From positions 4,464,001 to 4,528,000 of the forward strand of contig JBANDB010000005.1 of assembly GCA_037576215.1 (NCBI GenBank): a stretch of DNA of 64,000 nt, read 5' to 3'. The notes under the pieces were generated by a model. It was not told the origin of the DNA. It was given only the letters and a program-made list of their open reading frames with translations, and did no database searches. Below, piece by piece: positions 37,026 to 48,890 of this stretch. The stretch's first letter is position 1; the number at the start of each line of letters is the position of its first letter. This DNA is from Armillaria gallica. Taxonomy: Eukaryota > Basidiomycota > Agaricomycetes > Agaricales > Physalacriaceae. A program made the translations under genes and the position numbers.

Positions 37026-38033
37026 ACATCCCATGGCACTGCTGCAGAGTATAGCCACCCCTCCCCACATCATCGTTGTTGCCGTCGTCTTGGTGGTTGT
37101 CATTGTTGTGGCTGATTGCACCTTCAGTAGCTCCTCCCATGCTGAGATGATGACCAATGTCAAATCCCTGGATGTATTACACACTCTTGTAGTGTGTGGA
37201 TGTCGTGTGCAGTGACGATTGGTGCCGATCTCGATGCAAGAGGTGCTGGATGGGTTGAAATGGGGATGGGGGTCTGATTCATGGCCATGGTGGTGGTAGG
37301 GGTGAGTCATCATTGATGTAGAGGCTATTTGGGTCATTGTCATCATTGTGGAGGGATAAATCACAGTTTTGCCTTGAGCAAGGGCTTATGCAGGTTGTGG
37401 GGGGAGGAGATATGCAATCCAGGGCTGTTGGGGCCACAGGATGTGCTCAAAATCTCTAAAACAATGTTAGAAGTAAATGAATGAATGAAACTTACAATTT
37501 TTACATTGAAAAAGCACGATTTGCATGTGAGAGAGGTGGAGGTAGAGGTGGTGGTGGTGGTATAAAGAAGAAAAAGAAGCCGCACAGCCACTCGATCGCT
37601 GTGCAGTTGTACAGTCTGTAGTGATCGAGCAAAGCAGAATGCATCCTTGAGATGCATCTGCTGCTCAATTTGTGCTCTCCAAGGCCATATGTGTAACCAA
37701 AAATTGTATATCTCCTCATATTACTTACTGCTAAGTCCATTGACCATTCTGACAGCATAGATGTTTCAATTCAATGATGCCAGTCAGTCTCCCACCCCTG
37801 CGCAACAATGATATAGCTTCAGGTTAATTAATATATTCCATACTCATGTTTGAATCGTGTAGTAGCACGTTTGCCAGTATGCAATGTTGCACACCTTCTG
37901 GCAGCTTCCCTCATGTCCTACTACATGGTTGCTATATTTACCATGCTTCTCATTTGTCTCGTCATTTAAAAGCAGGGACCAAAGTCGGGCTTTCTCTATT
38001 ACTGCAACTTGTACCAACTTCTCATTCTCCTCC
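37026..38033. other. Low-complexity stretch before the cargo gene
   Basis: GTT/CAT-rich sequence at 37060-37350 gives Met/Thr-rich open frames that look spurious. GGTGGTGGT runs occur near 37545. No gene or site is supported. Confidence 0.4.
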
Positions 38034-39902
38034 ATGCAACCTGAATCCATGCCAAATACATTGCAGGAAACTCCTACCAAGTCCATCACAGATGCCCCTT
38101 CCCAACCGTCACAGGACATGCTCGATATCATTCAGATCCAACAGTACTTTTCCTCAGCAAGTGGGGTTTTTGAGCCTCAGTGCGTCCTCGAAGGCTATAG
38201 AGATCTCAGCAAGGTAATATTTGATTCTTTACATTATTATTTAACACTCACTTATAGTCAGACCCTCTGTGATACTCAACTCCAGATCAATGCACTCCTC
38301 ACAGTGAATAGGCTGCTTGAATTATCAGTGGCAGGCACTACAAAGAAGAAGATGGGTAGGAAATTGGATTCTGCTTTAATGGCTGAACAGGAGCGGGATA
38401 TTCTCCAATTTGCAAAGTGCTGTATTGTGACCATTGACTTGTGGGTAGAAGAAGCCCATGTCTTCGAGGAGAGGCCTTTAGCAAATGCAGACCTTGTCCA
38501 TTGCACTGCAAGATATGAATCTGCAGAATCAGAGCAGGATGCACTGTATGCTGAGTTTTACTTGGCGCTCCAGAAGGAACACCACTTCTTCTTTGCTAAG
38601 AATTACAGTCCAGCAAGAGACTTGGTATATTTATCTTCTATCTACCTTAAGAACCTCATTGCTGACATATTTTTTACAGTTCCAGAAGTCTGCATCTGAT
38701 GGCCGTTCCACCTTTCTCAGTCGTGTGAAGAATGAGGCATTTCATTCCATCTTTGGCACTTTGATTCCATCTGCCGGTACTATAGGATTTGATGTGTCGA
38801 AGGATTCTCAATGTCTTGACCTCCTCGGATATAAGTCCTCAAACAAGACTTATTCGTCACTTCCCCCTATCCTCTGGGACAATGGAGAGAAAGGCGACCC
38901 ACACTTTATCTTTCGGAGCACGATTCTGATGAAGGTAGTGTCACTGATTTCTAATTTCTGATTTCAGTGGATCTTACATTGTGATGATAATAATTCAGAT
39001 TCTCTTCATGATTTTCTATGGACCTTCAAGTCTTAAACTGAAGGATTTGAACAAGCCTGTCAAGAGCAAGACAACAAATGCTGTTCTCTGGAAGTTGAAA
39101 GAAGTCACTCCCAGAACTATAGCTTATGCTGCCATTGTTGTAAGTCTATTTTAATTGCTCTATATTTTTACATCTCTAATAACACAGCCATCAGGCCTGT
39201 TTTGTTCTCACTGGTGATAAGCATTTCAATAAACGGGGTGCTCAATCATGCATCAATTACGCATCTGACTACTACCAATACAAGAAGATGATCATCAAAA
39301 CCATCAGTACACTATACATGAAAGAAACCATTACTGCATACAACCAATTTCTCTTTGATGGAAGACCTTTGAGGCACAGTTCAAATCAACATGAAGCCAC
39401 AGATGATGATGTCAAGTTTGTGGAGCTGCACAAGACTTTTGCGACTGCATCGGATTCTGAATCAGACACTCCCATGGTTAATGATCCTACTCCTGACACC
39501 CCAACCACTCCTATTGTTGATCCAGAGATTCAGAATCTGATTTGAGGTGTCAAAACTGTTGATATTCAGACTTCGACAAGCTCTCATGATGAGGTCCAGA
39601 ATGTGCACCTGCCAGAAGCTAGGCATAGTCAATGAGTTTGTGTTGCTACAATTCCAGGAGATAATGATTTGGCTGTAACCACAGAGGCCAACATCGCTCA
39701 AGCCAAAGGTCATGGGTGTGGAGTCATTCCTTGTGGAAAGGCAGGTGGTCAAGGTCATGGTCATGGTCACAAAACTCAGAAGCAATCTGATGTGCCTCAG
39801 CCAGATGCAAGGCCCACTTGTCGAAATACTCGGGTTGATAGTCAGCGGCAGGTTGTGCAGGATAAATCAGAAGGTCTAGAAGATGATGATGTATATGGAT
39901 AG
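38034..39902 (+). pseudogene. Plavaka cargo gene, unknown family
   Basis: The ATG at 38034 begins MQPESMPNTLQETPTK. Downstream exons read MGRKLDSALMAEQERDILQF, FQKSASDGRSTFLSRV, KTYSSLPPILWDNGEK, a FIFRSTILMK block, MIFYGPSSLKL, and NYASDYYQYKKMIIKTI. Introns are likely at about 38645-38680, 38936-38999 and 39140-39187. After the last core block an acidic, then His/Gly-rich tail follows, broken by TGA near 39542 and 39635, both at expected Arg. It resembles a hypothetical protein family common in mushroom genomes (I think near DUF6698, not verified). It lies downstream of the transposase on the same strand. Confidence 0.5.
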
Positions 39903-40564
39903 TCTGTTTTTCTATAGTCTGTTAAATGTTTTCCATATATATATATATATTCTCTTGTTTCACAGAGGCAAAGCAGTTATGTACATTGGTAATGATGTCA
40001 TCACAGGTTATGATTCTAATTCTCTGCTGGAGATGAGATCATAGTAAAGTGACTCTGTTTGCAGAAATCACATTGTTATTCCAGGAAATGGTGCCAGATA
40101 TTAACCAAGGTTGTTACTATACATATAGCACTATAGCTCAACTGTAATGATATGTTTAAATTTATACACTGTTACTGACTGTTGCGGGTTTGACTCCTCA
40201 TCTTGTAAGTTTTATTTCCTATTCAATGATTACTTAATTACCTAATTCTCTATTCCAAGCGATGAGACCACATTAATTAAATAGTTTAATAAGTAAGTAA
40301 CAGTTCAGTTTTTACCTTTCCAGGTGCTAAGAGATGTGATAAGATATCTTATCAGTTACCTTATCATGAATGGCCATGCTCTCAGCACGATCAAGGGGGT
40401 TCAATATAATGAGGCTTATCATAACTGATAAGCTTGCACGCTATCCTTATTACATTTCCAATATGTCAGAACTTGTTTCTTATCAGGCCAGATGCACAGC
40501 AACTTACATTACAGCATTATAGTACCTTATTAGGCATGATGATCTATTTCTGACATTTCCGACA
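39903..40564. other. Right non-coding end of the Plavaka element
   Basis: A (TA)n run lies at 39936-39950. From 40320 to 40560 the sequence is dense in TTATCA/TGATAA and TTATTAGG motifs, resembling the subterminal repeats of CACTA-like elements. No gene. Confidence 0.5.
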
Positions 40565-40744
40565 CTCCGTTGGACTATCTTTACTCTCTATCCAAACCTT
40601 TGCTCTCCATGGACTCTGCTCCACAATCCAATCTTAAGGGCTTTGGCTCAAGGGTGACGTTGCTAATAGCTTCACCAAAGCCCATGCACTCCGTGGACCT
40701 CTGCTTGTGCGAGTTATCTTTGTCTATTTGGCATGTCCCTAACA
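40565..40744 (+). mobile_element. Solo LTR alpha, 3' part
   Basis: The 180 bases continue the LTR interrupted at 28048 and end TGTCCCTAACA, followed by the duplication GCAGG (40745-40749). The two parts together give about 531 bp, equal to the intact copy at 1310. Confidence 0.85.
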
Positions 40745-40749
40745 GCAGG

Positions 40750-41185
40750 ACATGTTGCCAAGCTAAGTAAGGAGGTGTTCACATATGAGGTCACTCTTGC
40801 CAGTCATGATGGAAATGAGCTTTTTCCAGACAAGAGCAGCTGTTGCTTCACCTTTGATCTTGTTGAAGGTAGGGTCAGGGATGGATTCATAAATGATGGT
40901 GTGCATCTTTGCCTCTTTCTGCTCATACTCTTCAAACTTATCCTCCAGCTTCTCCAGGTCATCATCTGAGAGAGGGTGCAAAAATCCAGTGTCAGTAGAC
41001 CAGTAGAATTTTCCTTTGTGCTCAACTGGATGAGGAGGTGCATGAGCAGTTCCCTGTAGATGTTGGCCAAGACCCTTGTCCAGGAACTTGCTGGTGATTT
41101 TTTCTTCAAAGGCTATTCAGTTTGACCCATCATTTTTGAGCTTTGCTGTGCTGACTAGCTTTATAGCAGTTGTCACTCCCCACAT
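40750..41185 (-). pseudogene. Copia gag, 5' part
   Basis: The ATG at 41185 opens a minus-strand frame with KLVSTAKLKNDGSN, FEEKITSKFLDKGLGQHLQG, EKLEDKFEEYEQKEAKMHTI and IKGEATAALVWKKLISI, all typical of the N-terminal Gag domain of fungal copia elements (UBN2-like). A TGA near 41126 replaces the usual Trp and a TAG near 40764 is at a likely Gln. It runs into the solo LTR and continues at 27692. Confidence 0.8.
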
Positions 41186-44100
41186 GCATTAGATCACTCT
41201 ATTCATCATCAATTACAGATATTCTCACAGTGGTTCATCGCTGCAATCTATAATCTATCAATTCTACATTTTGCCTCAAACCAGGAGGGCCCTGCCTTAG
41301 TGGGAACTGTGCATATCAATCCAGAGGCTGCTTGGTGTTCTAGAGAGAGTTATCAGCAAGTTTAAGAGAGTTGAGAGTTATCAAAGAGAGTTGCAAGAGT
41401 CAATCAGTGAGTTTCAGCCAGCCAGTGAGTTTCATCAAAGAGAGAGAGTTTATCAAAAAGGGTTTTGTCAAAGGTCTTTCAGTGTCATCAATGAGTTTTG
41501 TATCTTGGTGTTTGTCTCAGTAATCATGTCACATATCCTTCCCCATCTATCCCATTTCAGACAACTTGCACCTTTGCTAGCATTTCATCATCTTGCCATC
41601 ACTAGTTTCATCCAATAGCTATTGTTGTCTCTTACTTACATATTTTGTCATCATAGACCTTTGTCAGCATTGAATACATATACATTTGTCCCATTGTCAT
41701 TGTCTCTTCTTCAGATATTTCCCCATTCCTTGCTGCACCCCTCTCACCACCCATCCGTGTCTAACAACAATTCTACTACTAGCTGCACACATCTACTACC
41801 TACACCTATTAAGGAGCATTTCTACTTGACTTACTGATACATGAAGACCCCTTTCTAACTCACATCACTTTCTCATTCCAGGGAAGTGAGCATTGTCAAT
41901 GGCTGACCATGATATGACCATACTCCCAGTCAGATGAAACTGTCCAGCTTTTTGGCAGATATTCCGCTTGTTGGTTATAGCCTCTTAGAAACAGGCTCCA
42001 CTCCTTTGACAACTTGGGTTCCCATTTGCCTTTGTGGATGTGGTTCACAGAAATTATATGACTTGATAATGCAAGACAAAAAGAACATTATTTTGGGTGT
42101 AGTAAATGATGTAGTCACTGTCCAGAGACCCATGTACCTCTTCCCTAATGTGCTAGGAGAGTTTGGAGGGTTCAAGATGGGCTACTTTTTAGATACCTGC
42201 ATTAAGCTGCTCTCATTCATCACAACACAGTGGAGGTGCACAATTTCCTAGTTGCTAAAGTGTGAACTGCAAGCACATCCAAAGGTCCCTTCTTCATAAA
42301 CTCTTCCAAGGCTAACTATTCTGTCCATTCATGGATGATCCAGGCTAGAATGTTGTCTTCACTGACCACCACTCTGATGTGACCTCTGCTGAGAACATTA
42401 TTGAGCTGACCCTGCCAGTTTGTTATGAAGTCTACTCTACCTTTTCCAAACTTGAGCTTGTCCTTGATATAGCCCCCCAGTCTTCAAAGGACACTTGACA
42501 GCATACTAACAGCATGGATTCTTGATGTTGACTTCCCTTATTTATTCAGTGATACCTCAGAGTGATGTTTTTTTTTTTGGATTTGCTCAGATCCATAGTG
42601 GAGGGCAGCTCCTAACAACTTGGTTGCTGGGAGAAGGTGTATCTAATGAATTTTGCTAGTACATCCTTGAGATGACCGTCATTACAGGTTCTATACAATA
42701 CTACCTACAGATGCACAGACATACTGGATGTTGCCCATTGCTGCATCTGCTTTTGCCTTGCCATGTCCATCACTATGGTAAGCTGTGATATTTCAGCCCC
42801 AACATCATTAACACTTAGTCTAGGAGTGTGTGAACAATATTGTCAGAAATATATCTGTGGCATCTACATTGGAACTGCAGGTCCGATTTTTTGCCTGGCA
42901 TTTCATTTATCATGTATCTCCATACCATCACTCTCATCTATCCTCAAGACTGATATCACTGTACCTACCACTAGTATCACTGCAATCTATCTGTTAGCAC
43001 TTGGCCTACTTCTCTCATAGTGTGACTACAAACATCAAGAGTAACACACAGAAGGAAGATCTCAATTCCAGAAATACTAATTTACATTGGAAGCTTAAGG
43101 CTTCTTGATCACACCATGACACAAATTTGTAATGGCACGTACATGAGTTATTTTGAGCTTAAGAAAAAAGAGGCATCAGCAGGTAGCCAGCAGCCAGGGC
43201 AGGGGGTAACAATGGGAAGGATAGGCTGTACACATTAGACTGATGATAGCTGATATATCAAACTGTCACTGTAGGTACAATGCATTAATATATCACACTT
43301 ATGTATAAGATACACACACTGATATATCATTTGATTAGGTGCCCTTGATCAGCTGTCTCCTCAGCATGATCATGGACTGGGTTCTGGGGTCCTACCATGT
43401 TCACACTGTACTCTCATGTATATAAACTCTCATTTGATACTCTATATGATGATTTTCTATACTGCGATAGAACTAATAAATTGATAAATGACACTATAAG
43501 ACATATCATAATGTGGTCCTTCAATAGTCAAGACTGCCTGTATTTTTGTTGAATGCTCCATGAATAGTAGATGATGATCCTAAGGAAAAAATTATTGACT
43601 CACTTTGCTGTCATGGGGGTCTGGATGATTCTGGAAGAAGGAGAGTTGAGAAGATGTAAGCAAGTGCTCTCTATTCCAATGCAAAGAGGTCATTAGCTTA
43701 TACGCTCCTAACATGCCTGGGTTTCTGCACACAGACAATGCATGGTAGCACTGAAAAATTCTTTATACAGTTTCTGTCCTGCTAGAAATAGAATTCTCTT
43801 CACCAAAATCTAATTTCCAACAGACAGAAATGTGTCTAAGGAAACATTTCAACCCCATAAACCATTTCTGTCAAGTTTCCTTTGGGTCAAAATCATTGAG
43901 ATTCAGGACTGTCATCATCTTAGATATAAAGGCATGGAGAGAGGCACTGGAATTGGAGAATAGTTGGGTTAGTCAAATTTTTAAGTTTGTTCAAAATCTT
44001 ATTTTCAAAGATAGGCATACACTGTTGAGCACCAGGGTAACCTGAAGCCTTACCTGGTTCGCTTACAACACTGATGAATATTGTGGAAACACATCAGAAA

Positions 44101-44540
44101 TTTAAAACTCTAATGTCTACCAATGCAGAAGATGCATGCAAGCAATGATTGGTATGCAGCAAATGCAAGCTGGAGCGAACCAGGCTCTCCACAGTGCTTG
44201 ATTTGAGGGTTGGCTCAAACTCCAAAAAATAAAAATTTTCTATTTATCAATATTGATAGAGAAGTCACCATGACCCAACTCAAACAAGGCAATTTTTTGA
44301 TTTTTAGGATGACGACCAGAAATCCTTACTATACCATTTCTTGGCATAAAACAACAGATCAGTAATCTCACTGGTGACCACTCCCCTTTGTAGTTTCTTT
44401 TGTAACTTTAATACCAATTTAAGGCTGGTAAACCTTCATAGTTCATTCAGCACCATGGTATAGAGCAGGTTGTCAATGACAGAATAACCAGCATCCTTTG
44501 CTTCCCTTTAGATCTACCTCAAATGTTTGGTCATGCATTT
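41186..44540. other. Decayed intergenic DNA
   Basis: No supported gene in 3.3 kb. The copia 5' LTR should lie at the left end but no match to 23361-23748 is visible. A GAGAGTT-rich tract lies at 41340-41470. Open frames at 41934-42251 and 42763-43020 have no recognisable motifs or codon consistency. Confidence 0.4.
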
Positions 44541-45004
44541 TACTAGTTCATCTTCACCACTACTATGCTTGCACTTGTGTCAGCTCTACTAGCAGAGGAC
44601 ATCAAAGCATATGTGAACTGCGTAGTTGATTCTGTATCTGCTGCTTCCTCAATATCTAGCTGTTTGGCAGTCACTATCAACATGTTCACTATCCTGAGTG
44701 GAAGTAAGTTGGAGGATATTTTCTCTTCCAAGTGTCCTCTTACTGATGTGGGCACTTTATAGGCACTTTGACACTCTCAGTAAGATCTCATACTTTATTG
44801 GCATGTGAGGTGTGCTCATATATTTGAACAGCCCAAAGCTGGTGCAACTGTTACTATAGCTGGGGATATCACCTTCACAAAGACTTCTAGTATATATGAC
44901 TTGTGAGCTGTCAGTCATACACTCAATGTCTTTTTTTTCACAGCTGCAGGTCCTCTGTTCACTGACAATGTCACTTTCAAAGGGGCAGGATATAAATCAA
45001 CATG
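44541..45004 (+). other. Possible coding remnant, unrecognised
   Basis: An open frame at 44565-44760 (MLALVSALLAEDIKAYV..) has a hydrophobic start and weakly recalls the start of the 48891 gene (an acidic Glu-Asp-Ile, then Tyr-Val). A beta-rich scrap (VTIAGDITFTKTSSI) follows at about 44850. This may be a related gene relic; evidence is thin. Confidence 0.2.
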
Positions 45005-47026
45005 AGTGGAGCCAGTCTTGGACAGGTATTGAAACCTGTGAATGGGTTTGCTGACAGTGGTGTCATGCTGTGGTCTGTTAAAGAAAAGTGATATACTTTG
45101 CTAAATGAAATACCATCACAAAAAAAAAATAATAATAATAATCCTCCTCTCTTACAAAAATCACCTCTCTGCACACACTGCTTCTTTTGAAATATTCTGA
45201 AAATTGTATGTATACCCATTTCTGACCATGGTTCAGGGTGAAATTTTGGTGATTTTGGACTCTGAAAGGACTATTTTGCGAGGGAGATTGAGGTAGATTT
45301 TTCTTCTATTTTTGAAGATAAAATGAATATCTTATGTCTAGTGTAAATTCAGCTGCAATAGAGATTGAGGAGAGAAAAAAGTTACAGATCTCTCTTCCAT
45401 CACTGTAGGATTGTTTGTGCAGAGGCTCTTCTGAAGCTCTATCTCATTTTGTGAGAAAATGTTTGCTTTAATTCTGAGAAGCTGGCTTTATTATCGAAAA
45501 CATGTATTATATACTAAAACAATATTCTACATCTGTATCCAAGGATCAGTGCATAGCTGAAGTGTGGTACAGATATTGAGAGGGGAATACTACTTACAGA
45601 CTTGTCCACACTGCCAAATCCTCCAAAATACTATGTACTGTGCTCTCCAAATGCTCATGCCATAAACAATGTTGTCTTCATGAAATCTCAAGTGTCGTTT
45701 CAGAGAAAGACACACTTTTGAGCCCAGCTGGAGATGGTCATTCAATGGAGGCAGTTCCATGTGCAATGAGCAAACTACAGAAGTGGTGAGTACCCATGAA
45801 TACAAGTAAATGTAAGGACATACCCATCCCCTTGGCTTCACAAGGGTCCTGCTCACTGGACAACATGTCATGTCAGGCTAAAAGTCCTTCCAACAGTGTG
45901 GCCTACATGGCTCATCTTCAGCAAATACTCTAAGTTCGAGGTCATCACTTCAACAACAGAGTGGTCAGGATGTGATTAGGCTGTGGATGGATGAGTGATC
46001 ATCTATGCATGTCTACAAGAAGGACTTACCCCTCCCTCACAAATCTACTATCTTCCCTCTGCCATTCTCACCATCTCTCCATTTCATTTCCTTCTGGCTG
46101 TTCATGCTTGCTCATTGGAAAAAGATCCATTGTCTTGAAGCAAAATTACTTGTTCTTCCAGGTGCAAGACCTTGGGCACATTTTCATATATTAATCAATG
46201 AGGTGGATGGAGAGATCTCAGGAAACTCAATCTTTGTGGGGAGTGAGTGCCCCTAAATGTGTGTGAGGTGTAAAGAGACCTACCAGTCATGCCACTCCTC
46301 ATCTCAATCCCTAAGCCCCAAGCCCCTCTGTCTAGCACTCTTGCATGCTCTCTCCACATCCAGCAATCCCACTCACTAAATCACTATACGTCATCTTTGG
46401 GTAAAATTGGGTCCTGCAACATAATGACATGGTGTCCTTGACAGGGAAATCATGGATCTGAGATAGTTGTGGGGGGTGTCTTGGCAGCTTTGAGAGAAGG
46501 TGACAGTGGCTGTGCTGTGAGATGAACATCTTCAGTGAAATGCAATACAACACACATGAGTGGACTCACATTGCATGACAGGGCTTCCCTGATACCCTTT
46601 CACATATTCGCATGCTAATCCTATGCCATTGTTGAAGTCTTCCTCATCAGAGTGGATTCACTTGCCACAGGGTAAAAGGTTTCGAGCTTTCAGTGTTCAT
46701 TTTGAACTTTGTGGTGGTCAAAAAAGTCAGCTGAAATAAAAGATAAATATCATCCTAAAGTTAGCATGAAATTCTACTTACATGAGGCTTAGACTTCCCA
46801 GGCCCTTAAGAGGAGACTCAAATCACCTTGAGTGCATGATGGATGAGGGGAGAGTGGTAAAAAACAGCAACATGATGGCAAGAGTGGAAAGTAATTGTGG
46901 TGTTTGACCTGCCGTCAGCAAGCCAAACATTTGGTCATCATCATCAACATTGTCACCATCATACTCTGCACACCTTGCTGATATAGCCATGGGATAGAAG
47001 AGGTTCAGAAAGTAGGATAAAGGAGA
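45005..47026. other. Decayed intergenic DNA
   Basis: No supported gene or repeat. Open frames at 45590-45871 (minus) and 46005-46256 (plus) lack recognisable motifs. Confidence 0.35.
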
Positions 47027-47033
47027 TGGTGAT

Positions 47034-48311
47034 ATGTTATCTATGCATTCACACCTAGATTTTGTGATTTGGTAATCATACTAGGGCATATCTATCTCAG
47101 ACTAGCCATAACTAAAGGGCTATAGTGGAGGCTTCAAGCTGATAGTCAAGCCAGAAAGCTACTAGTCGAGCCAGGATTTAGGTGCAATACCACTATTGGG
47201 TCAAGTCTATCAGCTGGTGTGACTAGCACCTTGAATACTAAGCGAGTCAGTAAACAATATCCATTAGTTGTCAAGAGTAGCTATGAGTGCACCAGAACAC
47301 ACAGGTCTCATGAAAGTACAGTCACTAGTGGAATGGTCTGCATGCAAGTGCTTAAGATGAGCTGACTAGTGGTGCAGCAGTCTCTAATGGGATTTAGAAA
47401 TGAATTTAGCAATGAAGCGAGGCTGCCCAGATCTGACTAGTGCGATATAGATCTGACTATTGCAATATAGATCTATTACAATCAATGCTAGTATAGCTGG
47501 GCTGCACCTTCAATCAAGATTAACAGCTGCTACAGGCATGCTTGCCTAGCTTGTCATTTATCCTTGACACTAGTGGAACAATTTCTGTGCCAAAGACATG
47601 GAATACCATTGCTAGCAGAGCTCCTAGGCTCACTAGTCAGCAAGCAACTGTTTCTAGACCGGCTATTGCATGATTATTCACTATTATTCATAACTAGCCA
47701 AAAAATTCTTATCAATAATACCCCTCTAGCCAGTTATTTATATCTCAAGTGTATCTTGATTGTCAGTATATAAGTAGTAGAATAGGCACATGTGTGGCCA
47801 GGCAAGCTGTCCCCACAATTGTGACCTACTAGTCAGTATCTAGTGCCCCAATTAAAGGCTTTTGTGCTTAACCTCAATAAAGTGGCGACTAGTCACTGAG
47901 TTACCTATAGCATTGAGTAAATTGAAGTGTCTTAGAGCAATCTTTCATGTCCTGCAAAGGCCAAGAGTGCTTTGAAGTTAGTTCAAGCAAGTTTTCAAAG
48001 TTTAAAGTATTATTCTTAGGCCAAGAGTGCTACTAGTCAGCCCAGAGTGTGACTAGTCAAGTGTTTATCACTTGTAGGAAGCAGTATAGGGCCAAGAGAG
48101 CCACTAGTTTAAAGCAGTCCCAGTCAGAGTGAGTGCAGTAGCTCAAGTCAAGTCACTATTCACTCAATTGTGTCTTACCAACCCTGCTAGTGCAAGTAAT
48201 ACACTTGTATAGCTCACTAGTAATGAATAAAAAGTCTTTAAACAACTTTCCTTGATTATTGAAGTCTGCAGAGTGCTTCTATCATACTTGAAACACCTGA
48301 ATTCAATACAT
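47034..48311 (+). mobile_element. Solo-LTR-like block with 7-base flanking repeats
   Basis: The 1,278-bp block starts ATGTTATC and ends CAATACAT and is flanked by TGGTGAT on both sides (47027-47033, 48312-48318). It contains TATATAAGTAG near 47767, AATAAA near 47876 and AATAAAAAG near 48228, and many CTAGTCAG/GACTAGTC repeats, with no long ORF. This looks like a solo LTR of an unidentified element. The exact ends could rotate by a few bases. Confidence 0.5.
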
Positions 48312-48318
48312 TGGTGAT

Positions 48319-48890
48319 AAGTGTAGTATTAGTGTTAGGTTTGGTGTTGTTGATGTTCATTGCTTTTCACTAGTCCTTTTGCCACTCACTGTTACTGAGC
48401 ACATCAATAGGGTAAGGGAAGGGAAAAGAGACTTCAAAGGGTAGACGCAGCTTGAGGTGGTGACAGTACAGGATATGATAACCAAAGAGTAGATGCCCAC
48501 TGCTCATTGTTCAGCAGTGGTGGAGGTGGCTGATAAAGGTGGGAGATTGAAGACAAGGCCCCATGGTGGCTTTGGAATTAAAAACATGGCCTGCACCACC
48601 ATCATGTGAACAGTGCCTGGATGGTTTCAATTATTAATCCATAACTCGTGAAACTTGTGAAATTCATTGAACTACACATCTGGCATAGTTGTGAAAGAGA
48701 CATCTCCACCAAAACACCCTCAGCAAGCAAAGCTTGTGATGACCACACATGCCAGTGGCATATGACTCTCAGGCCCACAGCCTTTTATTGCTGCCATCAT
48801 TGTTGTTTATCCTCCTTGCATTCCATCATCTCCTTTCAAAGGTATGTCCCCTATTTTTTGGTATACACTGTATTGATAATCTTCTAGAAT
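48319..48890. other. Non-coding gap
   Basis: About 570 bases with no supported gene or repeat. Confidence 0.35.

Larger units (their letters stand above)
28049..40564 (+). mobile_element. 12.5-kb Plavaka-type transposon inserted in a solo LTR
   Basis: The element ends are TGTCAGAAAG and, inverted, TGTCGGAAAT, with only about nine terminal bases clearly shared. CT occurs on both sides (28047-28048, 40565-40566), matching the 2-3 bp duplications of the CACTA-like group to which Plavaka has been linked. Subterminal regions on both sides are rich in ATAAG/CTTAT motifs. Inside are a Plavaka transposase (30540-34268), a cargo gene (38034-39902), a hAT-like element, a second TIR element and a solo LTR. 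Exact flanks come from comparing the split LTR with its intact copy at 1310. Confidence 0.75.
23361..41185 (-). mobile_element. Decayed Ty1/copia retrotransposon B, nested
   Basis: A minus-strand copia element: gag start at 41185, gag split at the solo LTR (40750 / 27692), then protease, integrase, RT and RNase H to 23776, polypurine tract, and 3' LTR at 23361-23748. Gene order with integrase before RT shows the copia class. A 5' LTR should lie just right of 41185, but I could not match one to the 3' LTR. Confidence 0.8.

Noticed and set aside
37017..37364. Met/Thr-rich open frame on the minus strand
   Set aside because: Produced by CAT/GTT low-complexity sequence; no conserved motif or start context.
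41186..41600. Purine-rich GAGAGTT tract as the copia 5' LTR
   Set aside because: It does not match the 3' LTR at 23361-23748 and lacks the CCAACA end.
41934..43020. Two open frames of about 100 and 85 codons as genes
   Set aside because: No recognisable domain, no matching neighbours and no supporting codon pattern; lengths are near chance for this AT content.
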